Assembly: GCA_937864195.1 (NCBI GenBank)
Contig: CALMJG010000174.1
Span: forward strand, 1 to 57,574
DNA length: 57,574 nucleotides
Direction: 5' to 3'
DNA from: an uncultured Novosphingobium sp.
GTDB taxonomy: Bacteria; Pseudomonadota; Alphaproteobacteria; Sphingomonadales; Sphingomonadaceae
Part shown: piece after piece, positions 7,670 through 16,257 of the stretch
How the letters are laid out: the number at the start of each line of letters is the position of its first letter
Position numbering within the stretch: the stretch's first letter is position 1
Position numbers and translations under genes: made by a program
Notes under the pieces: generated by a model
Database searches by the model: none
What the model was told of the DNA's origin: nothing
Seen by the model: the letters and a program-made list of their open reading frames with translations, nothing else

Positions 7670-9174
7670 TGACCCATCCCCGCCTCCACGCCGGGGTCAG
7701 CCCGGACAAGCCCGCCGTCATCATGGCCGACGGTTCGCCCGGCCTGACCTATGGCGAACTGGAGGACCGGGCCAACCGGGGGGCGCACCTGCTGCGCGAA
7801 CTGGGGGTCAAGCAGGGCGAGACCATCGCCTACTGGCTACCCAACTGCCCGGAAGTCTACGAGGTCTACTGGGCGGGGCAGCGCGCGGGATGCTACATCA
7901 CGCCGATCGCCACCGCGCTGACGGCCGAGGAGGCGGACTACATCGTCGGCAATTCGGGCGCGAAGCTGCTGGTGACGGACAGCTCCATTCCCGGCCTCGC
8001 CGCCCTGCCCCCGCGCGACGGCGTGGCGGTGATGAGCCGCGAGGAATGGCGCGCCGCGCTGGACCGCCAGCCAGCGGGACCGATTGCCGACGAGGCCCCC
8101 GGCTTCCACATGGTCTATTCCAGCGGCACCACCGGGCGGCCCAAGGGCATCCGCCTGCCCCTGCCCGAGGGTGAGGTGACCGCATCCCACCAACTCGCGG
8201 AGCAGATCGGCGGGCGTTACGGGCTAGGGCCGGAGGACACCTATCTCTCGCCCGCGCCGCTCTATCACACCGCGCCGCTGGCCTATACCACCGCCGCCCA
8301 CCGGCTGGGCGCGACCGTGGTTGTCATGCCCAAGTTCGACGCCGAGGAGGCGCTGAAGGCGATCCAGGACCACCGCGTCACCATGACGCAGATGGTGCCG
8401 ACCATGTTCGTGCGGATGCTCAAGCTGCCCGAGGAGGTCCGCAAGGGCTATGACCTCTCCTCGCTGCGCCATGTCGTCCACGCCGCCGCGCCCTGTCCGG
8501 TGCCGGTCAAGCACGCAATGATCGACTGGATGGGGCCGATCGTGTTCGAATATTACGGCGGCTCGGAAGGCAACGGCTCCACCGCGATCACTTCGGAAGA
8601 ATGGCTGCGGAAGCCCGGCTCGGTCGGGAAAGCCAACTGGGGCACGATCCACATCTGCAACGATGCCGGCGACGAACTGCCCGCGGGCGAACAGGGCATC
8701 GTCTATTTCGAGGGCGGCTGGGACTTCAAGTACCTCGGTGACGACGACAAGACCCGCGACGCGCGCAATCCCAGGCACCCCACCTGGTCGACGCTGGGCG
8801 ACGTCGGCTATCTGGACGCGGACGGCTACCTCTTCCTCACCGACCGCAAGAGCTACATGATCATCTCGGGCGGGGTGAACATCTACCCGCAGGAGGTCGA
8901 GAACCTGCTGATCACTCACCCGCGCGTCGCCGATGCGGCGGTGATCGGGGTGCCGAACCCGGACTTCGGCGAGGAAGTGAAGGCGGTGGTCCAGCCGCTC
9001 GATCCCGCCGACGCCACGCCCGCCTTCGCCGAGGAGCTGATCGCGTTCTGCAAGGAACACCTCAGCCCGATCAAGTGCCCGCGTTCGGTCGATTTCGATC
9101 CGGCCCTGCCCCGGCTCGACAATGGCAAGCTCTACAAGCGGCTGATCAAGGATCGCTACTGGAAGAAGGACTGA
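7669..9174 (+). CDS. AMP-forming acyl-CoA synthetase
   Basis: Adenylate-forming ligase of 501 residues that activates a carboxylic acid to acyl-AMP and then acyl-CoA. The start ATG at 7669 overlaps the upstream stop (TGATG), so the longer reading frame is not used. Motifs seen: A3 VYSSGTTGRPKGI, A5 YYGGSEGNG, A7/A8 LGDVGYLDADGYLFLTDR followed by SGGVNIYPQEVE, and a C-terminal NGKLYKRLIK with the A10 lysine. Length and motif spacing are normal. The pairing with a crotonase-like protein, divergent from the kinase/dehydrogenase operon, indicates the activation step of the same beta-oxidation-like route. The last 29 bp overlap the convergent CapA-like gene. The acid substrate cannot be named from sequence. 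Confidence 0.87.
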   Translation: MTHPRLHAGVSPDKPAVIMADGSPGLTYGELEDRANRGAHLLRELGVKQGETIAYWLPNCPEVYEVYWAGQRAGCYITPIATALTAEEADYIVGNSGAKLLVTDSSIPGLAALPPRDGVAVMSREEWRAALDRQPAGPIADEAPGFHMVYSSGTTGRPKGIRLPLPEGEVTASHQLAEQIGGRYGLGPEDTYLSPAPLYHTAPLAYTTAAHRLGATVVVMPKFDAEEALKAIQDHRVTMTQMVPTMFVRMLKLPEEVRKGYDLSSLRHVVHAAAPCPVPVKHAMIDWMGPIVFEYYGGSEGNGSTAITSEEWLRKPGSVGKANWGTIHICNDAGDELPAGEQGIVYFEGGWDFKYLGDDDKTRDARNPRHPTWSTLGDVGYLDADGYLFLTDRKSYMIISGGVNIYPQEVENLLITHPRVADAAVIGVPNPDFGEEVKAVVQPLDPADATPAFAEELIAFCKEHLSPIKCPRSVDFDPALPRLDNGKLYKRLIKDRYWKKD

Positions 9175-10270
9175 CCGCCCAGACGACGCCCTCGCGGCGC
9201 AAGTCCAGCGGCGGCAGGCCCGCCTGCTCGCCGATCGCGGCGATGTAGGCGGCAATCGCTTTTGCGCGGTCCCCGGCGGGGACCGGGCGGCCCGGCGGCT
9301 CGAACCACACGGGCACGAACCCAGCCTCGATCCGCCCGTCCTCGTGCCACAGCAGCCGCCCGATCATCCCGTTGACCGCTTCGGGGTGGAACGGCGCGAG
9401 CGGATAGGCTGGGTCCGGCTCGAATCCGAACATCCGCTTGCGCCGCTCGGCCCATTCGGCGCGTGCCGGATGATCCTGTGCCGGGGCGAGCGCGTGGGTG
9501 ACCACGCAGCCGTTGCCAAGGCCGTGGAACACCGGCCTGCCCTCGATCAGCTCGATCCCGCGCGCAATGTGCGCGTGATGCCCGGCGACCACATCGGCCC
9601 CGGCGCGGATCGCGGCAGTGGCGAGCGGGCGTTCATAGGCGGCAAGCTCTGCCGGGCGGTGGGTGATCCCCTTGTGCAGCGCGACCACCACCAGGTCTGC
9701 CCGTTCCCGCGCGGCAGCGATGTCGGCCTCCATCAGCGACTGCGAGGCCGGATCGATCTCGACCAGTTCGGCCTGGGGGCGGCTCGGCCCGCCATCGCTG
9801 GCGAGCACGTTGACATAGGCGCAGCCGGGCTTGTCCGCCGCCGCCCAGCACAGCTCCGGCCCCACGCAGTCGTAGCTGAGCAGCGCCACGATGCGGCCCC
9901 CAAGCGGGATCAGCGCGGGCGCGCGCGCCTCGGCCAGGGTCATGCCTGCCCCGGCATGGGCAATGCCGTTGCGGTCGAGGCCCCCGATCGTCTCGGTCAG
10001 GCCCGGAACGCCGCAGTCCATCATGTGGTTGCCCGCCATCGACACGGCCCCGATCCCGGCCCGGGCCAGCGCATCGAGGTGCGCGGGGTTGGCGCCGGGA
10101 GCGGGCACGTCGCCCGGCATTTCCTCCTCACTCGCGGTGTAGGGCACTTCCAGATGGCCGATGACGAGGTCCGCCGCATGGGTCAGCGGCGCGATGCCCG
10201 CCAGCCAGTGATCGGGATCGGGCACGTCGAGGATCAGGTCGCCCAGCAGCAGGATTTCATTCGGCGCCAT
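9146..10270 (-). CDS. CapA-family (PGA-cap) metallophosphatase-fold protein
   Basis: 374-residue CapA/PgsA-type protein. It shows LLGDLILDVPDPDHW at the N-terminus, the VIGHLEVP segment, AVSMAGNHMMDCG and the AGHHAHIARGIELIEGRPVF block. These hold the metal-binding Asp/Glu/Asn/His residues of the calcineurin-like fold. Unlike capsule CapA there is no signal peptide or membrane anchor, so a cytosolic enzyme is likely. It is the last gene of the TRAP/CoA-transferase operon, 3 bp behind a CoA-transferase, with no polyglutamate synthesis genes nearby. A capsule role is unlikely; a hydrolase or phosphoesterase in the catabolic route is an inference. A paralogue lies at 38184-39302. Confidence 0.8.
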   Translation of the reverse strand: MAPNEILLLGDLILDVPDPDHWLAGIAPLTHAADLVIGHLEVPYTASEEEMPGDVPAPGANPAHLDALARAGIGAVSMAGNHMMDCGVPGLTETIGGLDRNGIAHAGAGMTLAEARAPALIPLGGRIVALLSYDCVGPELCWAAADKPGCAYVNVLASDGGPSRPQAELVEIDPASQSLMEADIAAARERADLVVVALHKGITHRPAELAAYERPLATAAIRAGADVVAGHHAHIARGIELIEGRPVFHGLGNGCVVTHALAPAQDHPARAEWAERRKRMFGFEPDPAYPLAPFHPEAVNGMIGRLLWHEDGRIEAGFVPVWFEPPGRPVPAGDRAKAIAAYIAAIGEQAGLPPLDLRREGVVWAVSPSSSSDP

Positions 10271-10273
10271 GGT

Positions 10274-11458
10274 TCAGATCGCCTGCTCAGCGCGCAGGGC
10301 GGCAATCGCCTGCTCGCTGTAGCCCAGTTCCGTCAACACGGCATCGGTATCGGCGCCCAGCACCGGCACCTTCGGCAGTTCGCTTGGCCGGTCCACCGCG
10401 AAACCGGGTCCGAGCACCCCGAGCGGCTGTTCCCGGCCCGGCAGCAGGGCCTCCTGCACCAGCCCGCGCGCGGCCATGTGCGGCTCGCTCAGCGTCTCGC
10501 CAATCTCGCGCAGGCGGGCCGCAGGCACTCCCGCGCCGGTCAGTTCCGCTTCCAGATCGGCAGCCTTGCGGGTCAGCAGGTATTCGGTCAGCCAGCCCTT
10601 CAGCGCGGCATAGTTCTCCACCCGCGCCGCGTGAGTGGCAAAGCGCGGGTCGACAAGCATATCGAACTTGCCCCAGACGGCGAACATCGCCTCGATCTGG
10701 TGCTGGTGGTTGGCTCCCAGCGCGATCCAGCCGTCTGCGCAGGCATAATATTCCGCCGTCGCGACCAGCCGGAAGCCCCGGTTGCCGGTGCCCTTGGGGG
10801 CCTGCCCGGTATAGGACCAGACGCTGGCCGCCGTGCCCATGATCTTGAGCGCGGCATCGAGCATGGCGACGTCGATCGCCTTGCCCTGCCCGCTGAGATC
10901 GCGTTCGCGCAGCGCGGCGAGCACCGCGATCACGCCAAGGTAGCCGGTGAAGCAATCGACCACCGGAATGCCGATCTTGAACGGCCCCGCCTCGGTTCCG
11001 TTCATGATCGCCATGCCGGATACCGCCTGGGCGATGTGATCGTAGGCCCCCCAGTCGCGCCACGGCCCCTGCTGCCCGAAACCGCTGAGCGACAGCATGA
11101 TCAGGCGCGGGTTGTCCGCGCTCAGCTTGTCGTAGCCCAGCCCCAGCCGCGCGATCACGCCGGGGCGGTAGTTCTCCACCACCACGTCCGCCTTTGCCGC
11201 CAGTTCGCGCGCGATCTTCAAACCTGAAATCGACTTGAGGTTGAGGGTGACCGAACGCTTGCCGAAATTGGCGGAGGCAAACGGCACGCTCATCCCGGGC
11301 AGGCCCGCGTGCTCGGTATAGTGGCGGAAATCGTCGCCCTTTTCCGGCGGCTCGACCTTGATGACTTCGGCGCCGAGCTGCTGGAACATCTGCGTCGCGG
11401 TCGGCCCGGCGATGGCGTGGGTGAAATCGAGCACCCGGATTCCGGCGAGCGGCAGCAT
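10274..11458 (-). CDS. CaiB/BaiF type III CoA-transferase
   Basis: 394-residue family III CoA-transferase. It starts MLPLAGIRVLDFTHAIAGP and carries the QMFQQLGAEVIKVEPPEKGD nucleotide-binding segment. The proposed catalytic aspartate lies in YDHIAQAVSG, equivalent to Asp169 of formyl-CoA transferase. GQGKAIDVAMLDAAL is the usual mid-domain block. The start at 11458 overlaps the upstream gene's stop by one base (TGATG). These dimeric, interlocked enzymes move CoA between carboxylates, which would save ATP when a TRAP system supplies the free acid. It is the third of three CaiB-like genes in the operon; donor and acceptor are unknown. Confidence 0.87.
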   Translation of the reverse strand: MLPLAGIRVLDFTHAIAGPTATQMFQQLGAEVIKVEPPEKGDDFRHYTEHAGLPGMSVPFASANFGKRSVTLNLKSISGLKIARELAAKADVVVENYRPGVIARLGLGYDKLSADNPRLIMLSLSGFGQQGPWRDWGAYDHIAQAVSGMAIMNGTEAGPFKIGIPVVDCFTGYLGVIAVLAALRERDLSGQGKAIDVAMLDAALKIMGTAASVWSYTGQAPKGTGNRGFRLVATAEYYACADGWIALGANHQHQIEAMFAVWGKFDMLVDPRFATHAARVENYAALKGWLTEYLLTRKAADLEAELTGAGVPAARLREIGETLSEPHMAARGLVQEALLPGREQPLGVLGPGFAVDRPSELPKVPVLGADTDAVLTELGYSEQAIAALRAEQAI

Positions 11459-12630
11459 CAGCCGCGCTCCCCCGAAAAGGCGCCTGCCGCCTCCAGCGCG
11501 GCCAGATCGAAACCAAGTTCGCCCAGGATCGCGGCATTGTCCGCGCCCGCCGGCCCGGCAGCGCGCGGTTCCACCGGGGCGCTGGCCGACAGGGTGAAGG
11601 GCAGCGAAAGCTGGCGCACCGGCTCCTGCCCTTCCAGCGGCACCTGCAGCACCCGCCCGCGCGCCAGGTTGTGCGGATGGGCCAGCGCCTCCTCGGGCGA
11701 ATAGACCGGCATGGCCTGGGTTTCCGCCCCGGACAGCAGCGCGAACCATTCGTCGCGGCTGCGGGTCAGGAACAGGGTCTTCAGCTCCGCCTCGATCCCC
11801 GAATGCGCCGCGAAATCGTGCTGGAGCGCAGCGAAGTCGGGCCGCCCGACCGCTTCACAGAAGCGCCGCCAATAGGCCGGCTCCATGTCGGTGGTGCACA
11901 GATAGCCGCCATCGCCGCAGCGCCAGACCCCGCCCTTGGGGTGCCAGGCGCCGAGCGGCGGCAAGTGCCCCAAGTCATCCTCGCGCCCCATGCCAACCAG
12001 CAGCAGCGGCAGCGAAGCGTCCGACATGGCGACATCGACGTGCTGCCCCTCCCCGCTCCGCTCCCGCGCAGCGAGCGCGAGCAACGTGGCGATCGAGGCG
12101 TGCGCGCCTGCCAGCACGTCCGCCACTTGCAGCCCCGGCAGCGAGGGAACGGGCAGGCCGTTCAGCCGCCCCAGCGCCCCGGCCAGCGCCAGCGCCAGCG
12201 GATCATGCCCCGCGCGGCCCGCATAGGGGCCATCCTGCCCGGCGAAGCTGACCGACAGGTAGATCAGCCGCGGGTTGAGTGCGGCCATCGCCTCATACCC
12301 ATAGCCCATCCCCGCCATCACGCCGGGGCGGTAATCCTCGATCAGCACGTCCGCATCGGCGATCAGCCTTTCCAGCACCGGCCGCGCGGCGCCGTGGCCC
12401 GGGTTGATCATCAGGCTGCGCTTGTTGCGGTGATAACTGGGCCGAGCGCGGCGGCGCGCCGCCTTGGCGGGATCGCCGTCCTTGCCGAACATAGCCTCGT
12501 GCTTGGCAATCTCGCGCGGGTGTTCGATCCTCACCACCTCGGCCCCCATGTCGGCGGCGATCCAGCTGGGATAGGCGCCGGGCAGGAAGCGCGAAAAGTC
12601 GACGATTTTCAGGCCATCAAGTGCGGGCAT
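11458..12630 (-). CDS. CaiB-superfamily protein, alpha-methylacyl-CoA racemase-like
   Basis: 390-residue protein starting MPALDGLKIVDFSRFLPGAY. It has the family III fold but is closest in motif to alpha-methylacyl-CoA racemase. HRNKRSLMINPG is followed by AGHDPLALALAGALG, in which GHD supplies the His/Asp pair used by racemases (His126 region of MCR). LQVADVLAGAHASIATLLAL follows. This would invert a 2-methyl-branched acyl-CoA, as needed for isoprenoid or steroid side chains. An ordinary CoA-transferase is the alternative, because the Asp is shared. The start overlaps the end of the fused dehydratase-like gene by 14 bp, so translation is coupled. The longer upstream frame lies inside that gene and is rejected. 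Confidence 0.8.
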   Translation of the reverse strand: MPALDGLKIVDFSRFLPGAYPSWIAADMGAEVVRIEHPREIAKHEAMFGKDGDPAKAARRRARPSYHRNKRSLMINPGHGAARPVLERLIADADVLIEDYRPGVMAGMGYGYEAMAALNPRLIYLSVSFAGQDGPYAGRAGHDPLALALAGALGRLNGLPVPSLPGLQVADVLAGAHASIATLLALAARERSGEGQHVDVAMSDASLPLLLVGMGREDDLGHLPPLGAWHPKGGVWRCGDGGYLCTTDMEPAYWRRFCEAVGRPDFAALQHDFAAHSGIEAELKTLFLTRSRDEWFALLSGAETQAMPVYSPEEALAHPHNLARGRVLQVPLEGQEPVRQLSLPFTLSASAPVEPRAAGPAGADNAAILGELGFDLAALEAAGAFSGERG

Positions 12631-15004
12631 GGCGGACCTCCGCACGTTCGGACGCAGGCCCCTCGATGAAGGCGGTGATCGCCGCCTCGATCCCGTCGCC
12701 GTCCTCGCCCTCGCGGTTGAAATTGTCGGCGGTGAGTTCCAGCACCGGCACCCCGGCGGCGCGCAGCGCGCGGACCACGAAGGGATCGGCATCCTGCAGC
12801 GCGACGGCAGCATCGACCGAATGGGTCTGCGCTTCGTGCACGTGCCACGGCCCGGCCCAGGTCGGCATCCTCAGTTCGTCACCCATGCAGACCACGCGGC
12901 TCGCCAGCGCGCGCAAGGGATCGCCGCCCTGCGAGAGATCGCGGATATAGCCATCGGCAGCGAGCCCCAGATACATCGACCAGACGAACACCGCGCCGTG
13001 GCTTTCTTCCCACTTCTGGTAGAAGCCCATCTCACTCCACAGCCCGCGCCCGACCCACATCAGGCGGATGCGCTCGTTCGGGCAGGCAGCCAGCCCCGCG
13101 TCGACCCGCGCCTTGACCTCTACGTAGAAATCACGCGCCGCATCGCGCGCCCATTCGGTGCCGCGATGCCACTGCGGCACCATGGTCGCGGGCATCGAAT
13201 CGACCACGCCGATCGGGGCGGGGATCGTGCGGGCGACCAGATCGCGGGTCTGGCGGTAATAGTCTTCCTGCTGGTTGACGAGGTCCATCACCTCGGCAAA
13301 GCGCTCAGGCGAGAAGGTGCGGCCAGTCTTCGCTTCGATGGCCGCGATGACCTCCCGCATTTCCGCGACCATCAGGTCGACGCGCTCGGCCTCCACGGCC
13401 TGTTCCCAGTTGCCGGGAAGCTGCACCCACCAGTCCGAATAAAGATCGGGGCGCGGGTCGATGGTGCGCTCGTAGATATAGCAATCGGCCCCGGTCTGCC
13501 CGGCCCACTCCTCGAACAGCTTGAGAGTGGGATCGGAGGAAACCACGGCGTGGACGAAATCGGGCTTTGGCAGGCCGTCCCACGGCGCGTTCTCGGGATC
13601 CTCGTCGAAGGCGGCGGCGATCCCTTGCGCACTATAAGCCTCAACGTCAGCCGGATAGCCATGCGCGCGCAGCAGGCCCTGGTAACGGCGAGACTGCTGC
13701 TTGGCGGCGACGATCGAGGCCCACCACTGGTTGACCACGAAAGGCACGTCCAGCGCGCGCAGGATTTCCTGCGGGGCATTGGCATTGGCCATGGCAAAGG
13801 GCGCGCCGTTCGCCACCGCTTCGCGCACCGAGGCGAACCAGTCGCGCTGGTAGGCGTTGAAGCTGGCGACCGAGGACAGCGACTTGCGGCTGCGGCCCTG
13901 CTCCGGTCGGGGCTTGGCCGGAGCGGGCTTTGCCGGCTGAGCCGGCTTTAGCGCGGGCGGATCGAGCGGACGCCCCGCGATCAGCGCGGCGACCTGCTGG
14001 GTGAAGCGGGCATCGGGCCGCGCGGTAGTGCGCAGCTGGGCAAACGGGACCGCATCGCCCAGCGCGCGCCGAATCGCGGCCACATCCCACGGTGCGGCCT
14101 CGTCGCCGTCGATCCGCAGGTGCAGGACGAGATCGGGCTTCAGCGCGGCGACGTCTGCCTTGACGCGGGCCGCCAGAACATCGGGAACGGTGACGCGCGG
14201 CGGAGTCAGCTCGCAGCGCGCGAAGGGCATGCCCCAGACATGGCTTTCGCCCACGACATGGCCGCCCGCCGCCTCGACCGCGCGGGTCAGGGCCGCGCCT
14301 TCGTGCGGCGTGCCGCAGAGGTAGACGCGCCGGCCCACCACGGCTGGCGCCGGAGCAGCCAGCAGGGCCTCCAGCGCGGCCAAGGCTTCCTCCGGCGCAA
14401 GTATGGCCGAAGCACCGATCGCTTCGAGCAGGACGGAGCCAGCGAGCTCCCCGGCCCGGCGGCGCTCGTCCAGCGCGGCCAAGAGGTCCGCTTGCCGCGC
14501 CAGCAATGCCTCGGCAGCGGCGATCCCCGCAGCATCGGGACGCTGGCCGCCCAGGCCGACTAGCCAGTTGTCCAGCTGTGTCAGCCGCGCGGCATTGTAG
14601 CGGCGCGAGGCTTCGCGGTTCAGGTGCAGCAGATCGAGGAAATGGACGTGGCGCGGCACCGGTTCGCCCAGCCGCCCCAGTTCGCGCAGGGCTGCGAAGA
14701 TCTGGGGCTGTTCGATATCGGCCTGGGTAATCAGCACCGGAACTTCGGGCGCGCGCGGATCGATCAGCGCTTCGAGCAGCCGCCGCCCGCGCGGACCCAT
14801 TTCCGCCTGCCCCAGCACCGCATCAGCGCGCGGCGCGGCATCGAGATAGGGCGCGACCAGCCGCACCGGCTGGAACCCCGCCGCGATCAGCCGCGCGCGC
14901 GGCGCGTCGAAGCCCAGGGTGCGGATCGGGCGGCGTCCTGCGCCAAGCGCGCGGGCGACCTCGGCGTCTGGGTCGGCATAGGCGGCGGACAGGCGCTGAG
15001 GCAT
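12617..15004 (-). CDS. Fused double-domain 2-hydroxyacyl-CoA dehydratase D-like protein lacking Fe-S cysteines
   Basis: 795 residues with two HGD-D-like halves (about 1-345 and 376-790) joined by an Ala/Pro/Lys-rich linker. The halves correspond to the two subunits of 2-hydroxyacyl-CoA dehydratase/benzoyl-CoA reductase. The C-terminal half ends in a block typical of the family (AAGVPVLELTADNFNREGE). Where the family has CSY/CSF, CDxxR/K and a late Cys for the [4Fe-4S] cluster, this protein has QAEMGPRGRR, ITQADIEQPQ and LRIDGDEAAPW in the first half. In the second half it has NQWWASIVAAKQQ, VVSSDPTLKLF and VALQDADPFV. Its five cysteines lie elsewhere. No ATP-dependent activator gene is present. 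It sits between CaiB genes in the TRAP operon. Activity is unknown; a radical Fe-S dehydratase seems excluded if the alignment is right. Confidence 0.72.
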   Translation of the reverse strand: MPQRLSAAYADPDAEVARALGAGRRPIRTLGFDAPRARLIAAGFQPVRLVAPYLDAAPRADAVLGQAEMGPRGRRLLEALIDPRAPEVPVLITQADIEQPQIFAALRELGRLGEPVPRHVHFLDLLHLNREASRRYNAARLTQLDNWLVGLGGQRPDAAGIAAAEALLARQADLLAALDERRRAGELAGSVLLEAIGASAILAPEEALAALEALLAAPAPAVVGRRVYLCGTPHEGAALTRAVEAAGGHVVGESHVWGMPFARCELTPPRVTVPDVLAARVKADVAALKPDLVLHLRIDGDEAAPWDVAAIRRALGDAVPFAQLRTTARPDARFTQQVAALIAGRPLDPPALKPAQPAKPAPAKPRPEQGRSRKSLSSVASFNAYQRDWFASVREAVANGAPFAMANANAPQEILRALDVPFVVNQWWASIVAAKQQSRRYQGLLRAHGYPADVEAYSAQGIAAAFDEDPENAPWDGLPKPDFVHAVVSSDPTLKLFEEWAGQTGADCYIYERTIDPRPDLYSDWWVQLPGNWEQAVEAERVDLMVAEMREVIAAIEAKTGRTFSPERFAEVMDLVNQQEDYYRQTRDLVARTIPAPIGVVDSMPATMVPQWHRGTEWARDAARDFYVEVKARVDAGLAACPNERIRLMWVGRGLWSEMGFYQKWEESHGAVFVWSMYLGLAADGYIRDLSQGGDPLRALASRVVCMGDELRMPTWAGPWHVHEAQTHSVDAAVALQDADPFVVRALRAAGVPVLELTADNFNREGEDGDGIEAAITAFIEGPASERAEVRHART

Positions 15005-16257
15005 CAGATCGCCCCCGCCTGCTTCAGTGCGGCGATCTTGTCGTCGTCATAGCCAAGCAGGTCGCGATAGACCGCGTCGTTATGCTGGCCGATCGACACG
15101 GGCAGCGCTTCGTCAAATCCCGTCGTCGCGCCCGAAAACTGGATCGGGATGCCCGCCGTGCGCAGGTCGATGCTGGAGCCGTGGGTCGGATGGGCGACCG
15201 CCATTGTTTCCTTGCGCTCGACCACGCGGGGATCGACCAGCGCGTCCTCGGGATGGCGCACCGGGGCTACGGGAACGCCCTGCGCTTCAAGCGCCTTCAC
15301 CACCTCGACCAGCGGCAGCTGACGCGACCAGGCGTTGATCCGCGCTTCGAGTTCCACCGCATTCGCGACCCGCGCATCGCGGTTGCAGAAGCGCGGGTCC
15401 TCGCCCAGTTCCGGCTCGCCCATCGCCGCGAACAGGCCGCGCGCCAGCGGTTCGTGCACCGCGACGACCGCTGCGTAGCCATCCTTGCATTCGAACACGC
15501 CAAAGGGGGAGAGGCGCTGCACGGTCAGCCCGGTGCGCGAGGGCATCCCGGCGGCGGCCATCGCCGACCAGTTCTCGATCGCGACGAACGAGGTCAGCGC
15601 GCCCAGCATGGAAACGTCGATGTGCTGACCGGTGCCGGTGCGGTGGCGCTGCTCGATCGCGGCAAGAATGCCGATCACGGTGAAGACCGGGGCCAGCATG
15701 TCGGCGATCGGAATGCCGATCCGCACCGGCGGCTGCCCGGGTTCCCCGCTGGTGAACATCGCGCCGGACAGGGCCTGGACGATCACGTCCATCGCCTTGC
15801 CCCCGTCGCGGTCGTTCGCGCCAAAGCCGGAGAGCGAGGCGAAGACCACGCGCGGATTGACCGCGCGGCAGGCCTGGTAGCCGACGCCGAGCCGGTCAGA
15901 GGTGCCGGCGGTAAAATTCTCCACCACAATGTCGGCCTGACGGACCAGGTCGAAGAACACCTCGCGCCCCGCCTCGCTCTTGAGGTCGAGCGAAACGCCC
16001 AGCTTGCCGCGCGCGCGGGTGAGGTGCGAGAGCGAGATGTCGTCGTCGTGGCTGCGCTCCACCGTGATGCCATCGCGGCCCAGGTAGGGGCTGTTCTCGC
16101 GCGCCATGTCGCCGCCGCGCGGTTCCTCCACCTTGATCACTTTCGCACCGAGGCCCGCCAGCAGCAGGGTGCAATAGGGGCCCGCCAGCGCGCGGGTGAG
16201 GTCGATCACCGTCAGCCCTTCGAGCGGGCGGTGCATGACATCGCTGCCGTTACTCAC
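15004..16257 (-). CDS. CaiB/BaiF type III CoA-transferase
   Basis: Family III CoA-transferase with LEGLTVIDLTRALAGPYCT, LLAGLGAKVIKVEEPRGGD and the catalytic Asp in KAMDVIVQALSG. The block GTGQHIDVSMLGALTSF follows, and the C-terminal domain is normal. The start is taken as GTG at 16257: it overlaps the dctP stop (GTGA) and has GGGAG seven bases upstream. An ATG at 16236 lacks a good ribosome site. That gives 417 residues. It is directly behind the TRAP binding protein and directly before the fused dehydratase-like gene (TGATG overlap). It is therefore the best candidate for the first activation of the imported acid. Confidence 0.85.
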   Translation of the reverse strand: MSNGSDVMHRPLEGLTVIDLTRALAGPYCTLLLAGLGAKVIKVEEPRGGDMARENSPYLGRDGITVERSHDDDISLSHLTRARGKLGVSLDLKSEAGREVFFDLVRQADIVVENFTAGTSDRLGVGYQACRAVNPRVVFASLSGFGANDRDGGKAMDVIVQALSGAMFTSGEPGQPPVRIGIPIADMLAPVFTVIGILAAIEQRHRTGTGQHIDVSMLGALTSFVAIENWSAMAAAGMPSRTGLTVQRLSPFGVFECKDGYAAVVAVHEPLARGLFAAMGEPELGEDPRFCNRDARVANAVELEARINAWSRQLPLVEVVKALEAQGVPVAPVRHPEDALVDPRVVERKETMAVAHPTHGSSIDLRTAGIPIQFSGATTGFDEALPVSIGQHNDAVYRDLLGYDDDKIAALKQAGAI

